A stretch of DNA of 64,000 nt from Aestuariispira ectoiniformans (lineage in GTDB: Bacteria; Pseudomonadota; Alphaproteobacteria; UBA8366; Aestuariispiraceae): NCBI RefSeq assembly GCF_025136295.1, contig NZ_CP062788.1:248001-312000 (forward strand), given 5' to 3'. The stretch's first letter is position 1; the number at the start of each line of letters is the position of its first letter. Below the pieces are notes generated by a model that was not told the DNA's origin, made no database searches, and was given only the letters and a program-made list of their open reading frames with translations. Shown in pieces: positions 37,618-48,415 of the stretch. Made by a program: the position numbers and the translations under genes.

Positions 37618-38344
37618 CATCGCAACGATCTTTCGGCGGGAAATGGGCGCCTATTTCGCCACCCCGCTGGCCTATGTCTTCATCATCATCTTTTTGATCC
37701 TGGCCGGGACGCTGACCTTTTTCCTGGGCAGCTTTCTGGACCGGAACCAGGCGGACCTGACCGCCTTTTTCCAGTTCCACCCCTGGCTTTACGTCGTCCT
37801 GATTCCGGCAATTTCCATGCGCCTGTGGGCGGAGGAAATCCACAGCGGCACGATTGAGCTGTTGCTGACCCTGCCAATCACGCCCTTCCAGGCGGTGGCG
37901 GGCAAATTCCTGGCGGCCTGGCTGTTCACTGCCGTCGCCCTGATCCTGACCTTCCCGATCTGGCTGACGGTGAATTATCTGGGGCACCCCGATAACGGCG
38001 TCATCCTTGCCGGTTATGTCGGCAGCCTGCTGACGGCAGGTGGCTATCTGGCGATCGGGGCCTGCCTGTCGGCCCTGACCAAGAACCAGGTGATCGCCTT
38101 CGTTCTGTCCACCGCGGCCTGTTTCGCGGTCACTGCCGCCGGGTCGCCGATCGTGTTGAACCTGTTCAGCGGCTGGGCCGGGCAGAGTGTGCTGGATTTC
38201 ATCGCATCGCTCAGCTTCCTGACCCATTTCCAGGGCCTGATCAAAGGTGTCATCGACCTGCGCGACGTTGTCTATTTCGCCAGCTTCATTCTGTTTTTCC
38301 TCTACGCCAATACCTTGGCGGTTGAACGCGCGCGGGGGGCATGA
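37610..38344 (+). CDS. ABC-2 exporter permease (GldF-like)
   Basis: A 244-residue protein with six hydrophobic helices. FRREMGAYFATPLAYVFIII and MRLWAEEIHSGTIELLLTLP are typical of the ABC-2 permease of GldF type. Start MRNIATIFRR at 37610 overlaps the ATPase gene by 8 bases, and its stop overlaps the next gene by 4 bases, so the three genes are translationally coupled. Confidence 0.92.
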   Translation: MRNIATIFRREMGAYFATPLAYVFIIIFLILAGTLTFFLGSFLDRNQADLTAFFQFHPWLYVVLIPAISMRLWAEEIHSGTIELLLTLPITPFQAVAGKFLAAWLFTAVALILTFPIWLTVNYLGHPDNGVILAGYVGSLLTAGGYLAIGACLSALTKNQVIAFVLSTAACFAVTAAGSPIVLNLFSGWAGQSVLDFIASLSFLTHFQGLIKGVIDLRDVVYFASFILFFLYANTLAVERARGA

Positions 38345-40329
38345 TCATGCAGGATATTCTAACCGGAAAACGCATCGTATTCGCCATTGTGGCCTTCGTT
38401 CTGTTCATCGGCGTCAACCTCGCCATGGCGACAAAGGCCGGCTGGCGTCTGGACCTGACGGAAGACCGCCTTTACACGCTGTCCGACGGGACCAAAAACA
38501 TCCTCGAAGATATCGAAAAGCCGGTCCATCTGACCTTCTATTACTCGCAGAACCTGGGCCAGGAAGTGCCGTCCTACGGTCTTTACGCCAATCGCGTCCG
38601 CGATATGCTTCATGAATTCCAATCCATCAGCAACGGCAAGGTGACGGTCAAGGAAGTAAACCCCGTCACTTTTTCCGAAGAGGAAGACCAGGCCGTTGAA
38701 GACGGCATGGAGGGCGTGCCACTGGATGCCTCCGGGGAAACGGTCTATCTGGGCCTGTCCGGGCGCCAGGAAGGGGCGGAAAAGAATGCCTCTATCCCCT
38801 TCTTCCAGCCAAACCGCGAACGGTTCCTGGAATATGATCTGGCCAAACTGGTCTACGGTCTGGCGCACCCGCAACACCCCGTCGTGGGTGTGATCACCGG
38901 CACCCAGGCCATGGGCGATTATGCGGCCATGATGCAGGGGCGCGAACCGACCCCCTGGGCGGCCATTGCCCAGGCGCAGGACTTCTTCAAGATCGAACAG
39001 ATTTTCGAACCCGGCGATTTCCTTGAACAGAAGCCGGACATCCTGGCGGTCATCAACCCGGCCAAGCTGGACGATGAAATGCTCTATGCCATCGACCAGT
39101 TCATGATGCGCGGCGGCCGTGCCGTCTTCTTCCTTGATCCGTGGTATGAGACCGCCGCGGCGGGACGGCCGGGCTATGCGCCGCAATCATCTGAAACGGC
39201 GCTAAACAAGCTGTTCGACAAATGGGGCATCTCCATTGCCAAAGGCAAGGTGGTCGGCGACCGCACTTTGGGCCGTCCGGTCAATGCCGGTAAAGACGGA
39301 CAGACCTTCGCCGCTCCCTTTGTCGCATGGCTTGAACCGAAGTCAGACAATATCGACCAGAATGACGCCATCCTGGCCAGCGTGGATCAGTTGCTCATCC
39401 CCAGCGCGGGCGACATCAGCCTCAAGGACGGCAGCCCGCTGGCCATGACGCCGCTGATCACCACCACGGCGGATTCGGCCCTGATCGACGTGGAGAAACT
39501 TCGTCAGCCGGACGTCATGGGCCTGCTGAAAGACTTCAAAGCAGATGACCGGAGCCACATTCTGGCCGCCCGGATCAGCGGCACGGTCCAGACGGCCTTC
39601 CCGGATGGCCCGCCGCCACCGCCGAAAAAGGACGAGGAAGCAAAAGCCGACGATCCGGCAAAGGCGGACAGTGGCGACAAGGCCGACGAAACCGCAAGCG
39701 CCGAGGATCAAGCCAAGAAAGAGGAGGAAAAACCGAAATTCCTGCCTCACGTGGCGCAATCCAAGCAGCCGATCAACGCCATTGTGGTGGCCGACACCGA
39801 CATGCTGACCGACCGTTTCTGGGTTCAGGTGACGGAATTCTTCGGCCAGCGCGTCATGGTGCCTTTCGGTGACAACGGGGCGCTGTTCGTCAACGCCCTT
39901 GAGAACCTGAACGGCTCCGGCGACCTGATCTCGCTGCGCAGCCGTGGCACCGGCCAGCGTCCGTTTACCCGGATTGAGGAAATCCGCAAGGCAGCGGAGA
40001 ACCAATATCGGGCCAAGGAACAGGCCCTGTCGCAAAAACTGGACGCGACAGAGAAGAAACTGGCCGACCTGCGCAAGGACGGAAAAGGAGAGCCCATCGC
40101 CGTCGAGGGAGACCCCGAGAGCGAAAAGGCCATGAAATCCTTCACCGAAGACCTGCTGGCCACACGCAAGCAGTTGCGGGCGGTCAATCACGAGCTTCGC
40201 CAGGATATCGAGCAGTTGGAAAACCGCGTGATATTCCTGAACATCGTGGCGGTACCCTTGCTGGTTGCCATCGCGGCCTTCGTTCTTGGCTGGATGAGAA
40301 ACAGCAGACGGCGGCGCAAGGCTGCCTGA
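38341..40329 (+). CDS. GldG-family ABC exporter auxiliary protein
   Basis: A 662-residue protein with an N-terminal helix (about 10-30) and a C-terminal helix (about 633-652). The extracytoplasmic part includes the GldG/DUF4350-like segments LTEDRLYTLSDGTKNIL and VHLTFYYSQNL. Residues 425-470 form a Lys/Glu/Asp/Ala-rich linker. Together with the ATPase and permease it forms a GldA-GldF-GldG-type exporter. In Bacteroidetes such proteins support gliding, but in Proteobacteria the cargo is unknown. A strong terminator follows. Confidence 0.9.
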   Translation: MIMQDILTGKRIVFAIVAFVLFIGVNLAMATKAGWRLDLTEDRLYTLSDGTKNILEDIEKPVHLTFYYSQNLGQEVPSYGLYANRVRDMLHEFQSISNGKVTVKEVNPVTFSEEEDQAVEDGMEGVPLDASGETVYLGLSGRQEGAEKNASIPFFQPNRERFLEYDLAKLVYGLAHPQHPVVGVITGTQAMGDYAAMMQGREPTPWAAIAQAQDFFKIEQIFEPGDFLEQKPDILAVINPAKLDDEMLYAIDQFMMRGGRAVFFLDPWYETAAAGRPGYAPQSSETALNKLFDKWGISIAKGKVVGDRTLGRPVNAGKDGQTFAAPFVAWLEPKSDNIDQNDAILASVDQLLIPSAGDISLKDGSPLAMTPLITTTADSALIDVEKLRQPDVMGLLKDFKADDRSHILAARISGTVQTAFPDGPPPPPKKDEEAKADDPAKADSGDKADETASAEDQAKKEEEKPKFLPHVAQSKQPINAIVVADTDMLTDRFWVQVTEFFGQRVMVPFGDNGALFVNALENLNGSGDLISLRSRGTGQRPFTRIEEIRKAAENQYRAKEQALSQKLDATEKKLADLRKDGKGEPIAVEGDPESEKAMKSFTEDLLATRKQLRAVNHELRQDIEQLENRVIFLNIVAVPLLVAIAAFVLGWMRNSRRRRKAA

Positions 40330-40343
40330 CGTGAAAGACGAGA

Positions 40344-40374
40344 CCCCGGCGTGAAAGCGCCGGGGTTTTTCTTA
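40344..40374 (+). terminator. Strong intrinsic terminator after the GldG-like gene
   Basis: Perfect 8-base-pair stem CCCCGGCG/CGCCGGGG (40344-40351 and 40358-40365) with a 6-base loop, followed by TTTTTCTTAT. It ends the ABC exporter operon 14 bases after the stop. Confidence 0.95.
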
Positions 40375-40435
40375 TCAAACTTATGTGCATCAATGGATCG
40401 TTAGGATTCGGCATGCTATCGTTCTGGCGACCGGC

Positions 40436-41011
40436 ATGACACAGACGCAAAGCAAAACCGATTGGGGGGCCCGAATGGCGGCACAATTCGATGCCAGATT
40501 GAACTCGGAAATAGAGAACCTGCTGCGCTACGTGGAACGCCTCCGCCAGGAAGTCGCCGGTGCCACCAAACCGAACGAAGAGAGGAAAAGTTCCTTCCAC
40601 AGCATGTCGGAGCAATTGACCGCGATTGCCCAGTCCACCGAGGAGGCCTCCCATGTGATCCTGGAATCCAGCGAAACCATCGCCGGCTATTCCGATCAAC
40701 TGAACGAAATGGTCGAGGATGAGGCCGCCAAGGAACTCTGTGAGAAAATCGCCAGTGAATCCATGCGCGCCATGGAGGCCTGTAGCTTTCAGGACCTGAC
40801 CGGGCAGCGCGTGACGCGCATTCTAAGCTCCCTGCGCTTTGTCGAAGACCGCGTCAACGCCATGGTGGAGCTTTGCGGCCAGGAAGCGATCGAGAAAATG
40901 AGCCAGGAACTGGCCAATCAGGAGCCGGAACCGGAGGATGTCATCATGCACGGCCCGCAGTCACCGGGCGCATCCATTTCCCAGGACGAGATCGACGCCC
41001 TGTTCGATTAG
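40436..41011 (+). CDS. cheZ: Chemotaxis phosphatase CheZ
   Basis: A 191-residue helical protein that dephosphorylates CheY-P. The catalytic region is ACSFQDLTGQRVTRI, with the conserved Gln in DLTGQR, and the N-terminal half is coiled-coil. The C-terminus ASISQDEIDALFD resembles the CheY-binding end of enterobacterial CheZ and the N-terminus of FliM. Start at 40436 (MTQTQSK) lacks a good ribosome binding site. ATG at 40475 (MAAQFDARL) with GGGGGG before it may be the true start. It stands alone, apart from other chemotaxis genes. Confidence 0.9.
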   Translation: MTQTQSKTDWGARMAAQFDARLNSEIENLLRYVERLRQEVAGATKPNEERKSSFHSMSEQLTAIAQSTEEASHVILESSETIAGYSDQLNEMVEDEAAKELCEKIASESMRAMEACSFQDLTGQRVTRILSSLRFVEDRVNAMVELCGQEAIEKMSQELANQEPEPEDVIMHGPQSPGASISQDEIDALFD

Positions 41012-41029
41012 GCCGGATATCCGGAAGAA

Positions 41030-41956
41030 TCAGTAGGGCAGATGCGTGCCGCGGCAGATCGGTTTGCCACGCTGGAAGTCCGCCGCATCCATGGGCTTCT
41101 TGCCCGGGCGCTGCAGCTTTTTGATGCGCACGCCACCCTTGCCACAGACTACCGTCAAGTCGTCACCCAGCACAAAGCCCGGCGTACTGCAGCAATCAAT
41201 ACATTCCGCTTCCAGAACCTTGATCCGTTCACCGTCGGCCTCGAACCAGGCACCGGGCCAGGGCGTGAAGGCACGGATTTTCCGGGAGACCACATCCGCC
41301 GGTTCGCACCAGCTGATACGCCCCTCGGATTTGTCGAGTTTTTCCGCGTAGGTAACGCCTTCTTCCGGCTGCGGAACCGGTGTGATCGTGCCGTTGGCAA
41401 GCCCCTCAAGGGCGGGCACGATCATTCGCGCGCCCATTGCCGACAGATCATCGTGCAACTGTTGGGCGCAGGTCTGGTCGGTGATCGGCAGACTTTCCAC
41501 CAACAGCATATCGCCGGTATCCAACCCCCGATCCATCTGCATGATGGTGACGCCGGTCTCGCTGTCGCCCGCCAGGATCGCCCGCTGGATCGGGGCGGCC
41601 CCGCGCCAGCGCGGCAGCAGAGACGCATGGACATTGACGCAGCCAAGCCGCGGCGCTTCCAGAATCGCCTTCGGCAGGATCAGGCCATAGGCCACCACCA
41701 CCGCCGCATCGAGATCAAGCGCGGCAAAGGCTTCCTGTTCGGCCTCGCCTTTCAGGCTGGTCGGATAGCGGACTTCAATCCCTGCCTCTTCCGCACGCTT
41801 TTGCACCGGGCTGGGGCGCAGTTTCTGCCCCCGGCCTGCCGGGCGTGGCGGTTGGGAATAAACACAGACGACTTCGTGACCGGCTTCCATCAGGGCCTCC
41901 AATACCGGTACGGCAAAGTCGGGAGTCCCCATAAAGGCCAGTCGCAATTTTGTCAT
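41030..41956 (-). CDS. fmt: Methionyl-tRNA formyltransferase
   Basis: A 308-residue enzyme that formylates initiator Met-tRNA with 10-formyl-tetrahydrofolate. The motifs [39 protein letters not shown] with the catalytic Asn-His, and [13 protein letters not shown] are intact. The C-terminal OB-like domain is present. It is 20 bases downstream of def, the usual pairing. Confidence 0.98.
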   Translation of the reverse strand: MTKLRLAFMGTPDFAVPVLEALMEAGHEVVCVYSQPPRPAGRGQKLRPSPVQKRAEEAGIEVRYPTSLKGEAEQEAFAALDLDAAVVVAYGLILPKAILEAPRLGCVNVHASLLPRWRGAAPIQRAILAGDSETGVTIMQMDRGLDTGDMLLVESLPITDQTCAQQLHDDLSAMGARMIVPALEGLANGTITPVPQPEEGVTYAEKLDKSEGRISWCEPADVVSRKIRAFTPWPGAWFEADGERIKVLEAECIDCCSTPGFVLGDDLTVVCGKGGVRIKKLQRPGKKPMDAADFQRGKPICRGTHLPY

Positions 41957-41976
41957 ATGTTTGAGACTTTCTTCTT

Positions 41977-42498
41977 CTATTCGGCCGCCGCTTTAAGCTT
42001 TTGAAGCTTTTTCAGCTTACGCATGATCATACCGCGTTTGACCGTGGAGATATGATCCACGAAAACCACACCATCCAGATGGTCGATCTCATGCTGCACG
42101 CAGGTGGCCAGCAGGCCATCGGCCTCAATTTCCCGGGTTTCGTTATTCTCGTCCAGGAAACGGACCTTTACCTGAGCCGGGCGGTCAACTTCCGCATATT
42201 GCTCCGGAAAGGACAGGCAACCTTCTTCATAGGTCATCAGTTCTTCCGATTCCCAGATGACTTCCGGGTTTGCCATGCGAAGCGGCTTTGCCTCCTCGTC
42301 ATCGCGGGAGACATCCATGACCAGAATGCGTTTGGACACACCAACCTGCGGTGCGGCCAGGCCAATGCCGGGCGCATCATACATGGTGTCCAGCATATCG
42401 TTCATCAGTTGAACGATTTCCGCATCCACTTTTTCAACCGGTTCCGCCTTTTTCTTCAATACAGGGTTGGGCGCAACCAAAATCGGCAAAACAGCCAT
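41977..42498 (-). CDS. def: Peptide deformylase
   Basis: A 173-residue iron enzyme that removes the formyl group from new proteins. The three signature motifs are [19 protein letters not shown] (metal Cys) and [12 protein letters not shown] (metal His residues, catalytic Glu). The C-terminal Lys-rich helix is normal for the family. It forms an operon with fmt and is divergent from rmuC. Confidence 0.98.
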   Translation of the reverse strand: MAVLPILVAPNPVLKKKAEPVEKVDAEIVQLMNDMLDTMYDAPGIGLAAPQVGVSKRILVMDVSRDDEEAKPLRMANPEVIWESEELMTYEEGCLSFPEQYAEVDRPAQVKVRFLDENNETREIEADGLLATCVQHEIDHLDGVVFVDHISTVKRGMIMRKLKKLQKLKAAAE

Positions 42499-42624
42499 AA
42501 CGTTCCGTCTCTCACTCTGGCAAACGGGTGCAAATCACCTTATCCTGAGGAATAGGTAGGCATTCTGGCGCTTCCCGTCAAGCTGAACACCAGTATACCA
42601 CATACGTCACTGAAGGGGTTTTCC

Positions 42625-44037
42625 ATGGATCCGGCGACTTACGCACCCATCCTTGTTTTGGGCGCAACCACCATAGTCAGCCTAATACTCGTCGCGGTGC
42701 TTCTGATAAAGCGCCGCCAGCCGGTCGTCGACGAGGGCCATATCCGCCAACTGACCGAAGCGGAAACCCAGATTCAGTATCTGGACCAGCGGCTGAAGGA
42801 ATCCCAGGCCGAAATCCAACAGTTACGCAGCCGGAATGAAGAAACGCAGGGCGAACTTGCGCAGGCCCGTCAGGAAACCGCCCTTGCCCGCCAGCAGGAA
42901 GCCGAAACCCGCAAGCGCCTGGCCGATTGGGAAGAATTTCGCAAACAGGCAGAGGCCGCCGCCAAGGCCGCCACGCTCAGTTCCGCCTCCGAGCTTTCCA
43001 ACAAGCTTCTGGCGGACCATAAACGCGAAAACGACGCCGCCAAGGAAGCCTCTGAAAAGCGCATCCATGAAACCACCAAAAAGCTCAACGAACAGTTCGA
43101 GAGCGTGGTGAAATCCGTCGCCGCCCTGGACAGCCAGGTCAAGATGTCCGGCGAGACCATGGACGTGATCCACCGTGCCCTTTCCGCCCCGTCCAGCGCG
43201 GGCCATGCGGCGGAAACCGTGCTTGAAAACACATTGAAGGCCTTTGGTCTGACCGAAGGCCGGGACTACAGCCTGCAGCATACGGTGGATGGCGAGGACG
43301 GCCGTCGCCTGCGGCCCGACGCGCTGGTCTTCCTGCCGGGCGATTGCGTGCTGGTGATCGATGCCAAGGCCTCCAAGCAATTGCTCGCATTGGCGGAGGC
43401 CGAGGAAAGAGGCGAGGACCTGGATGCGGCCTATAACGAGCTGAAATCCAGCATGAACAAACATCTGCGCGACTTGACCACCCGCGACTACAGCAACGCC
43501 ATCCGCCAGCAGTTCCGCGACCTGCATCACGAGGGCGACCCGAAACAGGTCACCACTTTTATGTTCCTGCCCAACGACGGGGCCGTGGAAAAACTGTTAT
43601 CCGCCGATCCGCAGATCGCCCAGAAGGCCGCCGCCGGGGACATCATCCTGGGTGGCCCCAGCAGCCTCTGGGCCGCTGTCGGCGTGGCCAGCATGCGCCT
43701 GAAATTCGCCAAGCAACAGGAAAACCAGCAACGCATCGTCGAAGAGGTGGAAAAGCTGATCGGGGCAATCGCCACCATGGCCGAAAACGGGGTGCGTGTG
43801 GGCAACGGTCTGAAAACCGCGCTGTCTGCCTTTGACAAGATGGCGGGCTCCATCAACGGCAACGTCATGCCCAAGGCGCGGAAGCTGGTCCAGATGGGCG
43901 TGCCGCAGCCGTCCAAGGGCCTGAATACCAAATTCCCGCGCCTGACCGTACAGACCGACGCCATCGAGGCGGACACAGAGGTTGTTTCCGAAGATGATGA
44001 CGCCGATCTGCCGCTCTTGGGCCGTAACGGCGACTAG
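42625..44037 (+). CDS. rmuC: DNA recombination protein RmuC
   Basis: A 470-residue protein. It has an N-terminal membrane helix (about 8-29), a long coiled coil (45-175) and a nuclease-like core with GRRLRPDALVFLPGDCVLVIDAKASKQ split over residues 230-260. RmuC proteins limit inversions at short inverted repeats in E. coli. Its stop overlaps the stop of the convergent isochorismatase-like gene by 4 bases. Confidence 0.95.
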   Translation: MDPATYAPILVLGATTIVSLILVAVLLIKRRQPVVDEGHIRQLTEAETQIQYLDQRLKESQAEIQQLRSRNEETQGELAQARQETALARQQEAETRKRLADWEEFRKQAEAAAKAATLSSASELSNKLLADHKRENDAAKEASEKRIHETTKKLNEQFESVVKSVAALDSQVKMSGETMDVIHRALSAPSSAGHAAETVLENTLKAFGLTEGRDYSLQHTVDGEDGRRLRPDALVFLPGDCVLVIDAKASKQLLALAEAEERGEDLDAAYNELKSSMNKHLRDLTTRDYSNAIRQQFRDLHHEGDPKQVTTFMFLPNDGAVEKLLSADPQIAQKAAAGDIILGGPSSLWAAVGVASMRLKFAKQQENQQRIVEEVEKLIGAIATMAENGVRVGNGLKTALSAFDKMAGSINGNVMPKARKLVQMGVPQPSKGLNTKFPRLTVQTDAIEADTEVVSEDDDADLPLLGRNGD

Positions 44038-44633
44038 TCGGGGATATCCGCCGCACCATCGGCGATAACAGCGAAACGGTCCGACAGGGCGGTCAGTTCT
44101 GCCTCATGCAGGTCACGGGCGGCGATCACGCCGCCATTGCGTGCCGGCAGGTCACGGGTCGCCGTCGCATCCGCCACAACCGTTGAGCCATACCCCAGGT
44201 CCAGCGCCACGCGAACAGTGGCGCTGACGCACATATGGGTCATGAAACCGGCCACGATCAGATTTTTTCGGCCAATGCCCTGCAACACATCCTGCAGGTT
44301 GGTATCGGAGAAGGAATTCGGCCTGGGCTTCTGCACCACCGGTTCACCGGGCTTCGGTTCAACATCCACGAGGAAACCGCCGCGTTTGTCCTCAACATCG
44401 AACAAGCCGCCGGGTGCGCCCTTATGCTGAACATGCACCACCGGCGTGCCCGCCGCCCGCGCCCGTTCCAGCAGGATTGCGGCCTCTTTGGTCGCCGCCC
44501 GCACATCGGGCAGGGGCAGGGCACCGGTTTCATATTCATTCTGCATATCGATCAGCAGCAGGACGGATTCACTCAGGCGATGGGGTTTCGGGTCCACACC
44601 GGCCATCTGCAACAGGGTTTTGGGCTGAGCCAC
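44034..44633 (-). CDS. Isochorismatase-family cysteine hydrolase
   Basis: A 199-residue protein of the isochorismatase/nicotinamidase superfamily. The catalytic triad is visible as LLIDMQNEY (Asp), a Lys in VVQKPRPNSF and GFMTHMCVSATVR (Cys). The substrate cannot be assigned, as nicotinamidase-specific metal ligands are not obvious. It faces rmuC and is divergent from the chemoreceptor gene. Confidence 0.9.
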   Translation of the reverse strand: MAQPKTLLQMAGVDPKPHRLSESVLLLIDMQNEYETGALPLPDVRAATKEAAILLERARAAGTPVVHVQHKGAPGGLFDVEDKRGGFLVDVEPKPGEPVVQKPRPNSFSDTNLQDVLQGIGRKNLIVAGFMTHMCVSATVRVALDLGYGSTVVADATATRDLPARNGGVIAARDLHEAELTALSDRFAVIADGAADIPD

Positions 44634-44846
44634 GGTTTCACTCCTTCAAGGTCAGAACATGTTCCCGTTCTACGCCTGCCAAATCACCGAATACATCAGG
44701 GAAATCGCAACATAGTCCTGCATTTTTGCAGATTTTCACCACGACAGCCTGTTTTCCGCTATACTCCTGAAAGTCTTAAGAAAAAATAATGGGTTTGGAC
44801 CAGTCGTTCATCGACTTCAGCAGTGGACAGACAGCAGGGGGTTTCC

Positions 44847-46961
44847 ATGAAGCGCTTTTCACTTGCCGCCAAGATCGCAGTATTTTCTGCCTTAACAGTT
44901 ATCGTGGCCCTGGGCATCGTCATCGGCCATTCGTCCTGGCGCGCCTTCCGCGCCGCACAGGATGCCGGGATTGCGCGGGCACAAAGCGAAGTGGCGCTTG
45001 CCGCCGGTGACATGCAGCAATTCATCGACGAGGCAGGCACCGCATCCCTGGCAATGGCAGATGCCATCGGGGCCGCAGGGGATGCGGCACGGCAGAACGG
45101 CGGCAAGGTCGACCGCAAGGCGCTGTCCCTGCTTCTTAAACGTCAACTGGAGGCCCGTCCTGACTGGTTCGGCAGTTGGACCGTCCTGCGGCCCAACGCC
45201 CTGGACGGGGCCGATGCCGACTATGCGGGCAAACCCGAACATGACAAAAACGGCGTGTTCACCCCCTACTGGATTCGCGACAATGGCGCGATCAAGCAGG
45301 ATACCAACGACCCGACCTATGATGTGTCGGAAGAATATGAATCCGAATATTTCGCCGCGCCGACCAGCGAAAAGCGGCTGGTTGTGACGGATGTCTATAC
45401 CGAGGAAATCGGCGACGCCAAGGAACAGGTTGTCATGACCTCGACCGCCGCCCCGATCTATATCGACGGCAAGGTCGTCGGGTCCGCAGGTGTTGACGTT
45501 GCGCTGGCCGCCCTGCAGCGGATGGCGGCGGAGACACGCCCGCTGGGCACCGGAAAGGTCTGGCTGATTTCGGAAAGCGGCAGCATCGTCGCCCATCCTG
45601 ACAAGGCGTTGCTGGGCAAAGGCGTTGCGGAAACCGGTCTGTCACTGGAACAGGCTGCCTCCATTGCCGAAAACGGCCCGGAAACCATCACGGACGATCA
45701 GGGAAATGAAAATCTGATTGCGGTAAGTGCGCTGACCTTCTCCGGCGGCAAGGACCGCTGGCTGCTTGCGAGCGCCGTGCCGATGGACTCCGTTCTCGCC
45801 GAGGCGACTGCCGCCCGGAACGAAGCCTTGATCATCGGCCTTCTGGTGGTCCTGGCCTCCATTGTTGCCGCCTGGGTTCTGGGCCGTTTCCTCGCCGCCC
45901 CCATCCTGCGCCTTGCGGGCACGATGGGTGAATTGAGCAGCGGCAACCTTGAGATCGAAATCCCCTACCGCGATCACAGTAACGAAACGGGCAAGATGGC
46001 AGCCGCGCTGGAAGACTTCCGGGCACGTTCACTGGAAGCCAACCGCCTGCAGGAAGAAGCCCGCGCCCATGAGGCCCGCGTATTGGAGGAACGTCAGCAG
46101 GCCGCCGCCAAGGTCGCCGATGATTTCGAGGCAGGCGCCGGCGCCGCCGTGACAGGCGTCAGCGATGCGGCATCCACGCTGAAACAGGCAGCCGACCAGA
46201 TGGCCGATCTGGTTCGCGATACCGTCGCCCGGACCGAAGAGGCCGATCAGGAGGCAGAAAATGCATCCGGCAATGTGGCAACCGTTGCCTCTGCCGCAGA
46301 TGAACTTCTGGCATCGATCGAGGAGATCGCCGAACAGGTCTCCCGCGCCAGCGAGGTCTCCGGCGAAGCCGCTTCCGAAGCCGGGGCCGCATCGGGCGCA
46401 ATCCGGGACCTGGCCAGCAAGGCGGAACATATCGGCGAGGTCGTCACCCTGATTCAGGATATTGCGGAACAGACCAACCTGCTGGCCCTGAACGCGACCA
46501 TCGAATCCGCCCGCGCAGGTGAGGCAGGCAAGGGCTTTGCCGTGGTTGCCACCGAGGTCAAAAGCCTGGCCCAGCAAACGCAGAAGGCAACCGATGACAT
46601 CAGCGGCCAGGTCACCGAGGTGCAGACCGCCGTCGATGCCGCCGTCAACCGTATAGAGCGCATCGACAATGTTGTCGGGCGGGTGCGTGAGATTTCCAGC
46701 GCCATCGCGGCTGCGGTGGAAGAGCAAAGCGCCGCAACGCGCGAAATTGCCAACAGCGCCTCCGAAGCCTCCGGCGGGGTACAGCGTTTTGCCCTAAGCA
46801 TCAGCGAAGTAACCGACAAGATGGGGGGCGTTCGCAAAACCACCAACAGCGTGGAATCCTCCGTCAGCAGCCTTGAGGAAACGGCGGATCGCCTGCGCCG
46901 TAACGTCGCCGACTTCCTGGAGGCCGTGCGCGCCAATTCGCAGAACCGGTCCGGGGGCTGA
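44847..46961 (+). CDS. Methyl-accepting chemotaxis protein with Cache sensor
   Basis: A 704-residue receptor. It has a membrane helix at 9-31, a periplasmic double-Cache domain (about 35-310; [17 protein letters not shown] and [21 protein letters not shown]), a second helix at about 313-335, a HAMP domain, and a cytoplasmic signalling hairpin centred on [20 protein letters not shown]. The start MKRFSLAAK at 44847 follows CAGGGGG. The ligand is unknown, though Cache domains of this kind bind small molecules such as amino acids. A LysR gene follows after 9 bases. Confidence 0.95.
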   Translation: MKRFSLAAKIAVFSALTVIVALGIVIGHSSWRAFRAAQDAGIARAQSEVALAAGDMQQFIDEAGTASLAMADAIGAAGDAARQNGGKVDRKALSLLLKRQLEARPDWFGSWTVLRPNALDGADADYAGKPEHDKNGVFTPYWIRDNGAIKQDTNDPTYDVSEEYESEYFAAPTSEKRLVVTDVYTEEIGDAKEQVVMTSTAAPIYIDGKVVGSAGVDVALAALQRMAAETRPLGTGKVWLISESGSIVAHPDKALLGKGVAETGLSLEQAASIAENGPETITDDQGNENLIAVSALTFSGGKDRWLLASAVPMDSVLAEATAARNEALIIGLLVVLASIVAAWVLGRFLAAPILRLAGTMGELSSGNLEIEIPYRDHSNETGKMAAALEDFRARSLEANRLQEEARAHEARVLEERQQAAAKVADDFEAGAGAAVTGVSDAASTLKQAADQMADLVRDTVARTEEADQEAENASGNVATVASAADELLASIEEIAEQVSRASEVSGEAASEAGAASGAIRDLASKAEHIGEVVTLIQDIAEQTNLLALNATIESARAGEAGKGFAVVATEVKSLAQQTQKATDDISGQVTEVQTAVDAAVNRIERIDNVVGRVREISSAIAAAVEEQSAATREIANSASEASGGVQRFALSISEVTDKMGGVRKTTNSVESSVSSLEETADRLRRNVADFLEAVRANSQNRSGG

Positions 46962-46970
46962 TAACGTCAG

Positions 46971-47822
46971 ATGGATTGGGACGACCTCAAATATGTACTG
47001 GCCGTCGCCCGTGGCGGAACCTATTCCGCTGCCGCGACGGCCCTTCAAGTCAATCAGACAACAATTACCCGGCGCATTCAGCAGGCGTCTTCCGGGCTCG
47101 CCATACCGTTGTTCGACCGGGTCGACGGCAGGCTGGTCCCGACGGAGGCCTGCCGCACCATTCTGGTCCACGCCGAACATATGGAACGGGAGGTCGCCCA
47201 GGCCCTGCATACGGCAGGTGACCTGCAGCTTGCCCCGCGCGGCACCGTCCGGGTCGCAACGGTCGAGGCGTTGATTACGGATATCCTGGGTCCGGCGCTG
47301 ACCGCCTTCAACGATACCTACCCCGATATCCGGCTTGAGCTGATTGCAGGTCATGACAATCTGAACCTGTCGCGGCGGGAGGCCGATATCGCCCTGCGCC
47401 TCAACCGCCCCCAGGGCGGCACGGCGGTCACCCGCAAGCTCTGTGAGCTGGGCTTTGCGCTTTATGAGGCCCGCGCGGGCGCAAGGGAGCAATGGCTGGG
47501 CTATGACGAGAGCCTGGACCACCTGCCGGAGGCGCAATGGCTGCGCCGGCAAATGAATGACCAGCCACCGGTCCTGCGTTCCAACAGCGTCAACCTGCTG
47601 CAGAAGGCAACCGGTCAGGGCCTTGGCCGCGCCATGCTGGCCTGTGTCCGGGCCGATCAGGACCCGCTATTGACCCGTGTCGAGGCCGGCAAGCCGCCGC
47701 AGGTCACCCGGGAAGTCTGGCTGCTTATTCATGAAACTGCCCGCAGGAACCGTGCCGTGCGGGCAGTTGTCGACTGGATTGACGAGACATTCACCAGCCG
47801 GAAGGAAGAGATTTCCGGCTAA
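46971..47822 (+). CDS. LysR-family transcriptional regulator
   Basis: A 283-residue regulator with an N-terminal winged helix-turn-helix (LKYVLAVARGGTYSAAATAL, VNQTTITRRIQQ) and a periplasmic-binding-like effector domain starting near residue 90. The gap from the MCP stop is 9 bases, so it may be cotranscribed with the receptor. Its targets and effector are not visible. It ends 3 bases from the convergent minus-strand gene. Confidence 0.93.
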   Translation: MDWDDLKYVLAVARGGTYSAAATALQVNQTTITRRIQQASSGLAIPLFDRVDGRLVPTEACRTILVHAEHMEREVAQALHTAGDLQLAPRGTVRVATVEALITDILGPALTAFNDTYPDIRLELIAGHDNLNLSRREADIALRLNRPQGGTAVTRKLCELGFALYEARAGAREQWLGYDESLDHLPEAQWLRRQMNDQPPVLRSNSVNLLQKATGQGLGRAMLACVRADQDPLLTRVEAGKPPQVTREVWLLIHETARRNRAVRAVVDWIDETFTSRKEEISG

Positions 47823-47825
47823 TTT

Positions 47826-48404
47826 CTATTCTGGCAGAAATTTCTGCAGCAAACTTTCATGTGACGCGATTTCGCTATCCAGGATGGGCAGCAGGGTCTG
47901 GCGGGCGTCCGCCCCTGCTGCGGACAGTTCCTTCATCGCATTCCGCGCCAGGGCGTTGGGCTGGCGCTGCTGGAACAACACGGTCTTATATTGATCCACC
48001 TTGGAATAGAAACGCCGCACACCGGTGAGGACATCGGGATCGACCTCGAAAGTCCGGGGCGAGTTGCGCATGGTCTGCCAGATCATATCGTCCAGTTTGA
48101 AGCTTTCGCGCGGGGCAAAGCGGCTGTCATGCCACAGCATCGGCCCCTGGTCGTAGCTTTCCGCCCAGAACTCCACCTTGGCAATATTATCCGCCACTTC
48201 GGCACGCAGGGATTTTTCCAGATAGCTGACCTCAGAGGCGCTCTGGTAGCGGTCGAAATTCACCGCGATTTCAAAGCCTGCAAACCCCGCCAGATAGACC
48301 CCGAGAACCGTGGACACCAGGATCACCACCTGCGTGAACCAGAATTCCAGATTGGGTCTGCCGCTGACACTCATGAACCGAAGCGGTGACAGAAATCCGC
48401 GCAT
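47826..48404 (-). CDS. Membrane-anchored protein of unknown function
   Basis: A 192-residue protein with one clear membrane helix (about 20-48, FWFTQVVILVSTVLGVYLAG) and a largely helical soluble domain. It lies 11 bases after the M48 protease gene, so it is probably the last gene of the ybjQ-M48 operon. No family is recognised. Confidence 0.75.
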   Translation of the reverse strand: MRGFLSPLRFMSVSGRPNLEFWFTQVVILVSTVLGVYLAGFAGFEIAVNFDRYQSASEVSYLEKSLRAEVADNIAKVEFWAESYDQGPMLWHDSRFAPRESFKLDDMIWQTMRNSPRTFEVDPDVLTGVRRFYSKVDQYKTVLFQQRQPNALARNAMKELSAAGADARQTLLPILDSEIASHESLLQKFLPE

Positions 48405-48415
48405 CTTACTTCCCC

